From contig NC_051852.1 in NCBI RefSeq assembly GCF_905115235.1, positions 139,920,027-139,984,026 of the forward strand: DNA of 64,000 nt. Direction: 5' to 3'. The stretch comes from Hermetia illucens. Lineage: Eukaryota; Arthropoda; Insecta; Diptera; Stratiomyidae. The position numbers and the translations under genes were made by a program. The first letter of the stretch is position 1, and every line of letters starts with the position of its first letter. Shown here piece by piece: positions 35,195 to 46,700 of this stretch. The notes below the pieces were generated by a model, which worked only from the letters and a program-made list of their open reading frames with translations, was not told where the DNA came from and ran no database searches.

Positions 35195-36260
35195 ATATTT
35201 CCAAACACATTGTGATGTTGCCAAAGCGTATGGTGTCAATGACAGACCCCAAGGAAGTATGTTATCGCCACTTCTGTTAAATATGCTGATCGATCAAAAT
35301 TTTGCAATACACGGAACAGTATATAGGAATTTGCAACTTGCATTGTCATGAGCACAACATATGGCGCAACTCTAGATGCATTGCCCAATTTGCAGCCTTT
35401 GTGTATACATATTTATACAAAGCACTACAGTGCGAGTAAATCAGGACTTTTTCGCTTAGATCTATGGGGAAACAACGGATGTGAGAGTACAGAGCATTGG
35501 GAGAACTGAATCAAGTTTTTACAATGCCTATCGATTCTCGGGATCCAGATCTATGGAGTATGGAAAATATAAGTTATCCTGGAACGTAGAGTAAACTGGG
35601 AAGTGCCAGATAAACGCGTAGCAGGATATACAGAACAGGGTTCTCGAGCCGAAGTCTACTCGTACCTCTCGAGTAAAAATGAGAAGTGGGCTTTACATTT
35701 GGGGCAATATGCAACGGCTTTTCAATCAGAAGTGTATCCAATCCTAAGGACAGCAACCTGATTGACGAGCGGTTGAAGGGCAGGCGCGTCACTTCGAAAA
35801 TCATTCAGGAATGTAGAAATGTAGAATGTATTTCTAGATGGAATACGGTGAAACTACTCTAGGTAGCTGGTCACTGTGGTGTAGAGGGAAATGAAATCTC
35901 GGATGCCTTGGCAACAGAGAGTTCAATTTCTCCCATCCCGGTGCTGGAACCAGCAACTGGAGTATCAGTAGCGTTGGCTAGGCCTGCCTTCAGAGACTTT
36001 GAACAACCTTTCCGTAATGACAGATGGCAGAGCCTAAATGCTGCTAAACACACTAAACTTTTCCTGTCAGACCAAATAAATATACTGCAAAGTTTATCCT
36101 GTCGCAAAGAAGAAAACTTACAGAGATATTGTGGTCATTTTGACTGGTCATAATTAGCTGGACATATGTTCAGATTAGGAACTGTACAAGATGATACGTG
36201 CCTCTACTGTAATGATGAAGCGGAATCCGCGGAACATTTTCTATGTGCGATTCTCTCAGC
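35195..36260 (+). mobile_element. LINE fragment (I/LOA-like), second copy
   Basis: Starts with an RT piece (PQGSMLSPLLLNMLID, 35250-35300). After a deletion it continues with the same region as 216-1080: the 'caaagcac...gcgag' stretch, RNase H wording (HCGVEGNEIS near 35875), ALARPAF and NDRWQSLNAA, and the C-terminal Cys region near 36200. Many stops and small deletions. It ends near 36260, where similarity to the first copy stops. Confidence 0.65.
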
Positions 36261-36931
36261 TGTTTTCTCGTAAGTCCGTAATTAAGAAGTCTGAATATAT
36301 TTTACTCCATGCCCGGCATTTTTATTTTGATTTTACGTTGACCATAAGCAATTATTTATTGGAGCTTGAAAGTGAAGGAAAGAAATTCAATTATAGATTA
36401 TCATTAATTCAAAGTTGAAATTTCAATTTTCAAGCTTCGGCCACGGAAGAGAAATTTATCGTTGTGACTGCCCTACTCTGCTTTGCCACGCTACATGGCT
36501 GTTGAATTCAGTTCTTGGAGGAAGTGGAGGAGAAAAGAAAAAAACGGATGTAGTGCTGAATGATGTGTGGTGTCGTTTCTGTTTATAATTTGAGTAAATG
36601 TGAATTTGTTTTCGAATAAAACGGGCCGCATGTCAGAACGTATAAATTTGTGAAATTTTTTTATATATAAAATTTCTCCCGCATCCCGGATAACAATTAG
36701 ACGAACACATCGCAGAGAATATTAATTTCGCTGGACGTAATTTACATAGTGATTGTCTCACAAAAAAATTCATTAGCCCGTAGAATTCTAGTGTAATGTC
36801 ATCTATTTTCTTGAGATTCAGCGTATGTTTTCTTTTTATTAACATTTAATACATTTAATGATCATAAGAATAAAAAAATTATACAAAAATAGAAATCTTA
36901 TAACCTTCTAACAGGAAAAAAAGAATAGATT
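36261..36931. other. No recognised feature
   Basis: AT-rich DNA between two LINE copies, without a credible frame. Confidence 0.4.
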
Positions 36932-36943
36932 TAAGAAATGTAT

Positions 36944-37781
36944 CACCATCATCAACGGCACAACAACCGGTATCCGGTCAAGGCCTGCCTTAATAAGAGA
37001 CATCCCGGTTTTGCACCGAGGTCCACCAGTTCGATATCCCTAAAAGCTGTCTGGCGTCCTGACCTACGCCATCGCTCCATCTCTGGCAGGGTCTGCCTCG
37101 TCTTCTTTTTCTACCATAGATATTGCCCTTATAGACTTTCCAGGCTGGATCATCCTCATCCATACGGATTAAATGACCCGCCCACCGCAACCTATTGTGC
37201 CGGATTTTATCCACAACTGGACAGTCATGGTATCGCTCATTGATTTCGTCGTTATGTAGGCTACAGAATCGTCCATCCTCATGTAGGGGGCCAAAAATTC
37301 TTCCGAGGATTCTTCTCTCGAACGCGGCCAAGAGTTCGCAATTTTTCTTGCTAAGAACCCAAGTTTCCGAGGAATACATGAGGACTGGCAAGATCATAGT
37401 CTTGTACAGTAAGAGCTTTGACCCTATGGTGAGACGTTTCGACCGGAACAGTTTTTGTAAGCTGAAAGAGGCTCTGTTGGCTGCCAACAATCGTGCGCGG
37501 ATTTCATCGTCGTAGGTGTTATCGGTTGTGATTTTCGACCCTAGATAGAAGAAATTGGTCTCAAAATTGTAGTCTCCTAGCTTTATTCTTCCCGTTTGAC
37601 CAGTGTGGTTTGATGTTGTTGGTTGGTTGGTTTTTGGTGCTGACATTGCCACCATATATTTCGTCTTGCCTTCATTGATGTGCAGCCCAAGATCTCGCGC
37701 CGCCTGCTCAATCTGGATGAAGGCAGTTTGTACGGCTCGGGTCGTTCTTCCCATGATGTCGATATCGTCAGCATAGGCCAG
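36944..37781 (-). mobile_element. RTE-like LINE, copy C (young 5' truncated insertion)
   Basis: 838-bp 3' piece with a perfect 12-bp target duplication, taagaaatgtat (36932-36943 and 37782-37793). Its single frame is open from the 5' cut through YADDIDIMGR (catalytic Asp pair present), HINEGKTKYMVA, the C-terminal RLRWAGHLIRMDEDD and QRWSDGVGQDARQLLG. The 3' tail reads ggttgttgtgccgttgatga. The absence of breaks and the perfect duplication show a recent insertion by target-primed reverse transcription. Confidence 0.93.
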
Positions 37782-37793
37782 TAAGAAATGTAT

Positions 37794-38920
37794 GCCTATA
37801 TTTAAGGTATATAAGAATTTACAAATATGAAAACACAAACTGAGAAATCTTCTAGTGGGAGAAAGGAGAATAAATTTAAGAATTTTATGCATATAGGCTG
37901 TTTAGACGCCGATGCCATAGCATATTTGAGAATTCCACTATCATGATGTAAAATTAAACTAACTTATTCATGAAACTACACTTATTATGATAAGCCACAA
38001 TTATCTGAACAAAGTCGCAGTCGACTACATTTATATATGAATTCAGTTAAGTAAAATTTTATCATATATCAACGTAAGGAAGGAGCGAAATTTGTTAAAA
38101 CCTAGTCGCGCTCGCATAAACATTAAATAATGTATTTTGAATTAACTAAATTAAGATAGGTAAGGCGTATGAAAAAAAAGATTCCTGTAGGTACTTTTTT
38201 GCATCTTATATGTGTATTTTTCCACATATCAATGAATTATATTATAGAAATCATAGCCACGCGTAAAAATTAAGTTGTTTGTGCTTTAACGTTCCCATTA
38301 AAGCGCCAGTCCTCCTATTTATCCAGGGTCCCTCCTCCATTATGTTGAAAGCGGCAGGGGGCGAACGTTTAGATTGGAGTCCGTCGCCGCAGGGCCACCA
38401 TATCATCTGGTCCCCCATGAAGAGGAAAGGAACACGGGAGCCACTCGTCGCGTAGATGTCAGAGTCAGCTCAGAGCTGTTTTTATAATTTAATCCGCTCC
38501 CTTATTAGGGTGATTGACAGTTTAGCTCCTTTGGGATTGAAATCTTTGGTGGTATCAATCTACTTTGAAACTTCACGTCTTTCTTAGAGTAGTTTACCCC
38601 TGGTGGGTATAGTTTTGTTGATTCCTGAGTCGAGGCACATCACAAAATCTCTGGATCCTGGCAGATAATATTGGAGAACCAATAAACGCGGCCCTCATCT
38701 CATCGAATTGTTAGCATTCGGGTAAGCTCCAACACGTGTCGTACGGTTCCATATACTATCTCGGGCAGTCAGTGTTCACGACTGGCAAACCTGTTAGGGG
38801 AGTTTGGTTGGTTGACAGCCTTGGTGACTGTTGATACTAAGGTGATGCCATACTGAAGTCTTATCGTAACAAAAGGTTAGCGCATTTTTTTAAACACCGG
38901 AAATATGTTAATAATAATAA
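37794..38920. other. No recognised gene
   Basis: AT-rich DNA to about 38270, then a more GC-balanced block (38290-38850) with no clear frame. The block could be transposon-derived. Confidence 0.35.
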
Positions 38921-38921
38921 T

Positions 38922-39203
38922 CGTTGGCGCAACAATCCATATTGGATCAGGGTCTTGAAGTGTGTTAGAGCACTTCATTCAAGACCGTAACGGTACACCA
39001 CAGTACACTGTGGGAGGCAATGTGGTCAGCATTGCGCTCGCCCGAGATTATTACCCTGATTTGACTCAGGTACTCATTCACAGCTGAGTCGACTGGTATC
39101 CGACGTCAAACCACGATACAAATCTCACTGCCATCAGTGAGATTTGAACCATGACCTACTGTATGACAACCTTGTGTTCTAACCACTCAGCTATCCGAAC
39201 ATA
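38922..39203 (-). repeat. tRNA-derived SINE, copy 4 (near full length)
   Basis: Minus copy: tail (att)n and ttgttgcgccaacg at the low end, the intact middle segment (ccacagtacactgtgg), and a B-box-like ggttcaaatc near 39150 on minus. The head ends ttcggatagctgag at 39200. A short repeat gaaatat lies near both ends, but it is too weak to call a target duplication. Confidence 0.85.
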
Positions 39204-39479
39204 AGAAATATAATACTTCAAATAAATGTTCATACGTCTACAGCAAAATTGAAATCCGAACACTATCATGAGAAATACCTACATAAGTGTCCAGAAAAGA
39301 TGGTAAAAGCAATTGTATGTAATTAGTTTTTATTTTACAAGAACGTAACGTACAGCCTGTTGGATACAATTCGAAGAAAAGTAACGAAAAAGGATAACAC
39401 AAAACAGTTAATGAGTGCGAATTACAAAAAATAATACTGTATTTTTGTAGGCAAAATTTGAAATCCGAACATAGCCAAA

Positions 39480-39945
39480 AAATCGTAAAAACTTAAAAAA
39501 TGACTAATTAATACTTCGTATGAAGATCTTTAACTTCGTATTAAGCCTCCACTCATCGTGACACCGATTCGATCAGACACTGGACATATTTGGCTGGATT
39601 TTTCAATTCTTTCTGAAGTTACTACATCAAGTGCTTTTTACTCAAAACGGAACGTTCGTGAAGGCTATCGTTGGCGTAATCCCACAAATTCTCAAAAATA
39701 TTGCAATTCGCTGATTGTGATGGGGTGTCATCTACCTTTGAACAATTGAACAATATCCAAATACGTGTTTTTCACGCTTTATGTTTCAGATCCCTGGTTT
39801 GATATAGATATTTTTTGTTAAAATATCGATGTACACATTCGCATCCATATTCCCCTTCACAGATAGTAAATTATTCACGCAATCCGCTTCGAAGTAACCC
39901 GACACCGTAACACTGGGAGAAATAGAAAATTTGAACGGTTTAGGA
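39480..39945 (-). mobile_element. Tc1-like transposase 3' fragment
   Basis: The minus frames recall the end of a Tc1-type transposase: IFENLWDYAN (compare PIENLWD), LQKELKNPAKYVQCLIESVSR, and HTKY near the C-terminus. The last catalytic region is damaged and no complete frame remains. The repeated motif aaatttgaaatccgaacat near 39465 and 39250 could be a terminal repeat remnant. Confidence 0.5.
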
Positions 39946-40561
39946 CTCTAATTGAAAATAGTTGACTTGACGAGGTATAATCTAATTTTGCCTACCATCA
40001 CAATAACTCCTTATAAAGCTTTTCTCGCAGTTATTTTTTCTGGGCTGCAGCTAACCAAAGACCAACTTGACATATTTGATACCTTCATAACAACAAACAA
40101 TAATACACCAATAGTTGCTATCACAAAAAAAAAATGCGCCAGAATCTCTTTCCCCTTCCCACTATGCAATGGAAGAAATGTTCCCTTTAAAGTACTTTTA
40201 AGTCAAGATACAGGCTAAGTCAATTTAATGTCAGATAAAGTCACAAGAATATGGTTATTTCGTTACCATCAAATGTAACAAGGGTCCTTGCGATATATCA
40301 CTGAATGTACTAACTCAATTTGAGTAAAAATCCACCTCCTTAGTTCTTAGTAATTCTCTCTAATCACCGAAGTTTCCAACCAAAATATTCATTGTGAACT
40401 ATTCACTCTAGGCTCAAGGATGGGTTAGGCTTACGCTTAGGCCCCTAGCAAAGACAACACTATTCCATCTTACAGTCAATCTCATATATATTGCCCCCCT
40501 TAATTACTGTCACCAAATAAACATCACGTCTGGCTTGCAAGGTTATGCCAGTCTATGAAGA

Positions 40562-41455
40562 ATGTCTTCCCTGGTTGTAAAGAAAAAAGTTAAAGTGATG
40601 AGTAAAATGAAAGGTGGTGCCAAAAAGCCGGTAAAGCCGATGCCGGCCACTATAGAAAATTCAAATTTCGATTTGGAGCTTTGTTGGTGTATACAGCAAC
40701 TCCAGAATTCGCTGCAGTCGGGTAAACTCAGTGAACGCGAAGGTATGCAAAATATGAGGAAAACAAAATTCTTGCTTAAATGTTTATCAATAATATTGGG
40801 ATACTGTTTTATTAGCTGAAAGGATCGATAAGGCAATCAAAACTTTGAAAAGCCCCAAGGAAGTGTTCATCAAGAAACGGCAACTAATGCAGCAGCTCCT
40901 TGGGGACTATCGGGAGAAAATGAAAAAGGAAGAGAAAAAGCATTCAATAGGTAAGGCTAGGAGTCTAATTTCTTTTTTGTTGCAACGCCAGTAAATTCAA
41001 AATTTGGCAATTGTTGCTAAACTAGTGATAGTAGCCACTAAGCTACCAACTGTATTAGCAAAAAAGAAGCCATCAAGCTTCACTTTAAAAATAATATTTG
41101 CAATAATTACCGATTTTTCCTGCTAATTCATACATCTTGTTCGTTACTTTTGTATTTCACCACTCCTTTCATTCCAGCTGCCAATCAGTTTAAATTTACT
41201 ACGGCCAAACCTAGTAAGAAATCGCATTTCGTCAAAAAGTCTGCATTTGCAACGCCTGGAAGTGATTTCAAATTCGATTTTGCTGTGGATCAGATCGACA
41301 AATTGGATATTACGGACTCTACCTCGAAAAAAGAGGAAGAAAATGGAAAATCCATTCAAGCAGAACCTGCAGAAAAATTTCAATATGTTCCATCGGGAAA
41401 TACTTTTCGATTTGCATTTAATATTAATGAAGAAGAAAAAGGTGGTTTAAGTTAG
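40562..41455 (+). CDS. UPF0488 family protein, three exons, 197 aa
   Basis: Coding exons: 40562-40742, 40816-40950 and 41178-41455 (181, 135 and 278 nt), GT-AG borders, both introns in phase 1, sum 594 nt. The protein is small and basic. The family's signature is LELCWCIQQLQNSLQSGKLS (residues 39-58), followed by ALxTLKSPK and QLLGDYREKM-type wording (AIKTLKSPK, QLLGDYREKM). The C-terminal third contains short repeats of the NQFKF, SDFKFDF and NTFRFAFN type. The family (C8orf33 in human, CG14286 in Drosophila) has no established function. The start is the first ATG after an AT-rich leader and gives a length normal for the family. Confidence 0.9.
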
Positions 41456-41879
41456 TTTTTTTTGGACATTGTACTTTGTGATTTGTTTTGTATACCAAAA
41501 GAAATTTATATGAAAAGTAATTCGAAATTGTTTGTTTCTGGAAATGTATACTTTATCACGAAAAAGAAAGAAGGATTAGACCCTTCTGAAGAATCACAAG
41601 CCAAAGGCGGAAGACACTAACTGATTCTCCTGAATTCAAATTATTCAAACTGACTGAGAAATTCAATACAGTAAGCATCGAATGATGGTAATAGCCACAT
41701 TGTACTAATCAAGAGACAGCTATGTTCCCGCAGTACAAATACTTTTGTGAATTTAGCTTAAAAAATCCAAACATAGAATGAAGATTATCACTTATGTGAT
41801 TTTGGATTTTCCCATGCAAGCCTTCAACTCATTCTCTACTAAGTCACCTCATTAGACACTACTCCCCTATCATTCCACT

Positions 41880-43240
41880 TAATCAATTCGGCTTCGAAAA
41901 GTTCAGATCCATCGAGCAGGCAATCTTGTATCTGCAAGACCATATCCTCAATCACCTGGAAAATAGGCATTGTACCGTAGCCTGCGCCTTACACCTCGAA
42001 AAGGCATTTGATTCAGTTTCGAAACAGGGATTGCTCTACAAACTAACTCAGTCCAATTGTCCCCTCCCGTTATTCAGCATCTTCGGAGACTTCATGTCCA
42101 ACAGAACTTGCCACGTGCGATTCGATGGACGTCGCTCCATCGACTTCCTGGTAAACTCAGCAGTCCCTCAGAGATCTATTCTAGGCCCAAACTTTTTAAC
42201 ATCTTCCTCCAAAATATTCCCCTGCTTCCCTTAAACTTATCCCCCACGCCAACGGCAACTCGGGCAGCCCCTCACCCGCCCTCTTCCCCCAACGAAAATG
42301 GTCCTCCCGCATCAGGAGGGATCCTCTTCGCTAATGACACCATCCTATATGCGAGCGGTCTCAAGCCTTCACTAGCTTCTCTCTCTCAAACTCCTAACCA
42401 ATAGGGTCATCGTTTATTTTAACCCGTGGGCACTCACTGTTAATTCCCTTAAGTCTGAGGTTATTTGCGGGACGTGCGCCAGTGGCACAGTGCCAGAAAG
42501 CAAAAACCTGCATTTACGCATCGTCAACTACACGCTCAAGCCGAACATTAAATACCTGAGAATCTCCCTCAACAACAAACCTAAATGCAACCCTCACGTG
42601 AGATCTGCTTTTGCCAATGCTTCTAAGGCCTCAACTGCCTTAAAAAACCTAATCTCATCCCGGGCCCTGTTCCCTGCCACCAAAACCCTTTATACAAAAC
42701 TCTTATTCGTCCAATCCTGACCTATGGTTTCCCAGCGTGGGCTACCATGTCACCGAACGTAGCAGAAGCCCTCCAAAGCTTCGAAACGACGATACTCAGG
42801 AAATGCACGACCAAATACAGAAGGCCAAACCTAAAATTTCACAAAAACTCTCTCCGGGGTTTGCCCCATAATTCTGCTCATGATCAAGCTGTCGCGCGTC
42901 AGACTGTGACTAGCTGTCCCTACCTAACCCGCTGATAAAAAATACATTGTTACCCGAGCAGAGGTACTACATTTCAGGGCTGGCTCTCACCTCATCACAC
43001 CTCCCCTCCCTCCATCATCGCCTTCTTTTATCAAAGCTCCTCCCCGGACTTTCACAGAGGCTAACCGCGTAGGGCCAATGTTCCGGCAGTCAATCTCCGC
43101 GCAGGTGTAGATCACTTTTCATTATTTTTTTTTACCTAGTCTAGATTAAGACAATCAACATTAATTAGCCTGTACAATGTGATATCTGTAATCATTAACT
43201 TCTCCCCCAAAATAAAGGGCCCTCCTTCTACCAATTAGGC
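41880..43240 (+). mobile_element. jockey-like LINE, RT and C-terminal region, degraded
   Basis: RT wording: FRSIEQAILYLQDHI, LHLEKAFDSV, VPQRSILGP (the VPQGSxLGP motif), then FANDTILYAS in place of YADDT...LYAS. The C-terminal parts are KYLRISLNNK, TLYTKLLF, AWATMSP and FETTILRKCT, in the layout of jockey-clade elements. It is split into at least three frames. The 5' half is absent. It sits about 0.4 kb downstream of the UPF0488 gene. Confidence 0.7.
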
Positions 43241-43344
43241 TCCACAATACATGCCCAGCCTCTTCACTCCTCCCGCCTTCGGTCGCCGCTCTTGCACAGG
43301 TCTAAATCGAGTAAAAGGTAGCCCTTTCTCAGTTTGCTACTACC

Positions 43345-43572
43345 ATTGAACAACCGGTATCCGGTCTAGGCCTGCCTTAATAAGGAACTCCAGACATCCC
43401 GGTTTTGCGCCAAGGTCCACCAATTCGATGTCCATAAAAGCTGACTGGCGTCCTGGCCTACGCCATCGTTCCATCTCAGCTAGGGTCTGCCTCGTCTTCT
43501 TTTTATACAATAGATATTTCCCTTCAAGACATTTTGGACTGGATCATCCTCATCTATACGGATTAAGTGACA
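43345..43572 (-). mobile_element. RTE-like LINE, copy E (short 3' fragment)
   Basis: About 230 bp matching the extreme 3' part of the family (ggtatccggtctaggcctgc on plus, then the QRW/RKRRRG region). Both ends are lost, and a small insertion repeats 'ccagacatcccgg'-like sequence. Old fragment just downstream of RpL21. Confidence 0.8.
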
Positions 43573-43773
43573 TGAAGTCTCGATTTTTTAACACAAATTA
43601 ACAATTTTTTAAAATAAAAATGAATAAAAAGACTTCTTTTCCCAAAAATTTCATAATCATCCACGCAATGGATGCATGGTTGGAAATTGTTGTGCTTCCC
43701 TTATTTTCTCAATATACAACTAAACAAAAATACCATGGTTTTACAATAAAAATTTTATTTATCTTAAAACACT

Positions 43774-46700
43774 TTAAGCGACGAACTCGTATGGGATTGG
43801 TGCCAATGCAATTGGATTACCAATTCTACGAACAAAGTGTTCTTTGCGTGGTGGTGCAGGTTCACGTTTCAAGTTCACTCTAATACCCTTTTCCTTGGCT
43901 TCCTTGAGTTTGCGTTCGTTCTCCTTGACACGTCGCAAGAAATCTTCACGGCACTTTGAGTGTTTAATGTGTTCAATGCGAACATTAATTCTCTTGGGAA
44001 TGATACGGCCACGCACACGTTTGTTTACAATGATACCAACAGCATGTGGGGTAACATTGTAGATGCGACCAGTTTTGCCGTGGTAGGCCTTGTATGGCAT
44101 ACCCTTTTGTACAGCACCGTTGCCCTGGAAAAGAAGAAATGAATGTTAGTAATTGCTGTCTATTTCGTTTTGCTATAAATGCTTTCAGGGTTTAAATCAC
44201 AATAAACTCACTAAAGTCGAAGAAAAATAAATTAAATATTTCCCATTCTTTTTCATACTTTGAACAGTGGCTAAAAACGTTCCATAACTCAATTATGACT
44301 GTGTGTAAAAAGACGAAGAAGCTAATTTCTATAAAGGTTTTAAATCCAATTATCCGACTTCACTTTAGGGCAAAGGGGACTCTTTAGATGCCGCCCCACT
44401 TTTGTCGACAAATTCCAAAAAGTGGGCGCTTTCTTCGCTATCAAATAGATGCTTTTTGCAGCAGAGCAGTAAATGATTACATGGGATATTCGAAATTTTG
44501 CTGAGATTTGGGCCAGTTGTTCGATTTAGAGGTTAATTTCCCAATTCCTTTTAATAAACTGTAGATATTTGACAAATTGGATTAACACTGGATCTGATAT
44601 CTAGTTTGTTAATAAATCAAAGCACGACATTGCCCAGTTTGTGTTTCAGTTAATATTTTTCTTGTCCTAAAATTGTTCAAGTCGATATCTTTGTAGATCT
44701 CTTGGAAACACTGGCAATCGGATTGCTTCGTGTCGTAAAATTTAAATACAAAAATAACAAAGTTGTTTTTCGAAGTTCAATGCATTTCGAAACCCAAAAA
44801 TGTTCCTCCCTATTGGTTTTTGATTGGCTTCTGTAATGTTTTTGCGGGGTAGACATGAACTGAATGAATGTTGCTATGCTTGACTAAGTGCAGTATTTCT
44901 GGTCTATCTCCACATTTTTCTCTTTAGTGTAGTCCCCTGTCTTATCCGGATTGTGGAATGATCTTATTACTGAATTTTCCATAATTTGAGCATTGGACGG
45001 ATCCTCGGCACTTTAAGGAAGATCTTTGACGGGCACGTGTCTCTGTAAAAGATGACGCAGTTCACTTTTCTTTACTTTATTTCGTTCGGATTCACCTAGA
45101 TACGAAAAGGTGGTTGAAGTTTTCTGTTAAAATTTTTAACGTTAAAGTCGGTTTGACATGGAAGTAATTTCTTGTTCGACTTTCTCTAAATTGTACGAGG
45201 ATCACAATGACTTAGATGTTTTTTTTTTGACAATGGAAATATCATTTCTGTTTTTAAAATGATAAATGTAGTAAAATTTTATGCAATGACACCAACGTAA
45301 AAACTCGTTTTAAAAGACTCCGGGGCCAAGAGCCCTGAAGGCGAAACATACGGGCTAATGATGTCCAGGGAAACGTTCAGGAAAGTGCTCCTCTATCTAA
45401 AAATGGCAATTGTACTAAACGAATACTCGGAGATAAGCTCGAAATATCGAGCTCAAGACCGAGGAGTTGAGCGTTATTCGTTATGGGACGAAGGCGGAAT
45501 AAATTGCATTCAAAGAATTGAAAAATCAGAGATAAGAAAGTTAGTCAAGTCACAACAGCAGTAATTAGCCGACTCATTGGAGCCGTATATCTGGATGTGT
45601 CTATTGGACGGAAATGTGACCTGACTTGGGGCAGTAGGAGGTCAAGTAATATGTGGTGCGTCATCTAACAAGATCAGATTGTACACACTTACTAAATGCG
45701 ATATACCAATAATTTATCTGTAAGGAGTTAATGATTTTAGTGGGAAGGATGACTGAAGGAAATGGGCCAGAATACCTAGTAGCACTCTACCGCAAGAAGA
45801 ATCGTATGTAAGTCATGGGTATAAAATTCATACAAGGTATATATTACTGCTCATATCAAATCGAGAGATATATGAAGGGAGTTTGAAACATGGTACCTAG
45901 GAACCACTAAGCAAACACACCAATGTATATTAGGAATAAGTGTGCGATAAATTTTTGGGAGGCAGGGAGAATCTACGAAGGAAGCACATGCGTGTTAAAA
46001 TCAACATTTTCTTTGTCAGCCAGCTTTAAAAGCTATTACATTACTTGGTATGATTAAGTCGGCCAAACCTCAAGTCCTAACAGAACTAAATTGAAGCAAC
46101 AAGACAAAGGTATTGAAGATAATGAAAAAGTGGATACACTTGCAAGAAAATGATTCCAATCACAATTCATTTGTAGTGCCAAATGTTGCACTTGGAAGAA
46201 GTAAATCCACATGGAGATTTTGTATAGATTGTTCGGTTGGATAGGTTCTGAGAACGAGACCTGTTTTACTTTTTGGGGCACATATTTCCCCCAATGTCAG
46301 AAATAAGATCATATTCATGCTAATTGAGACCAGACCACATGTACTCACTAAACTTTGGGACAATTATTACAGCCAGCCTTTTCCGAGTAATTCGGGTGTA
46401 ACAGACAGAAATTGAATCGATTTTAATAAAGTTTTGTTTCCCACATGCATTTCTCCACTCCACTCCACTTCAAGGACGGGATATCACCCAATAAGAGAAA
46501 TTTCTCTTCTGGAGGTTTCACCATATGTAGTAGTCCAGATCTCCAAGAAAATGACGGTCAAATTGTAGACGAAAAAAAAAGATCTCGTTTAGGACAGAAC
46601 GTAAAATTGAGGCAATTGCTACTGCGAACCATAGCGCACCTTTGAGGGAGCTCAATAAAGCGAAGTTGCTTGAAGGATGTCGGCTTTCAATACAGGCGTT

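Noticed and set aside
37195-37515. Plus-strand 106-codon frame
   Set aside because: Antisense shadow of the LINE C-terminal coding region.
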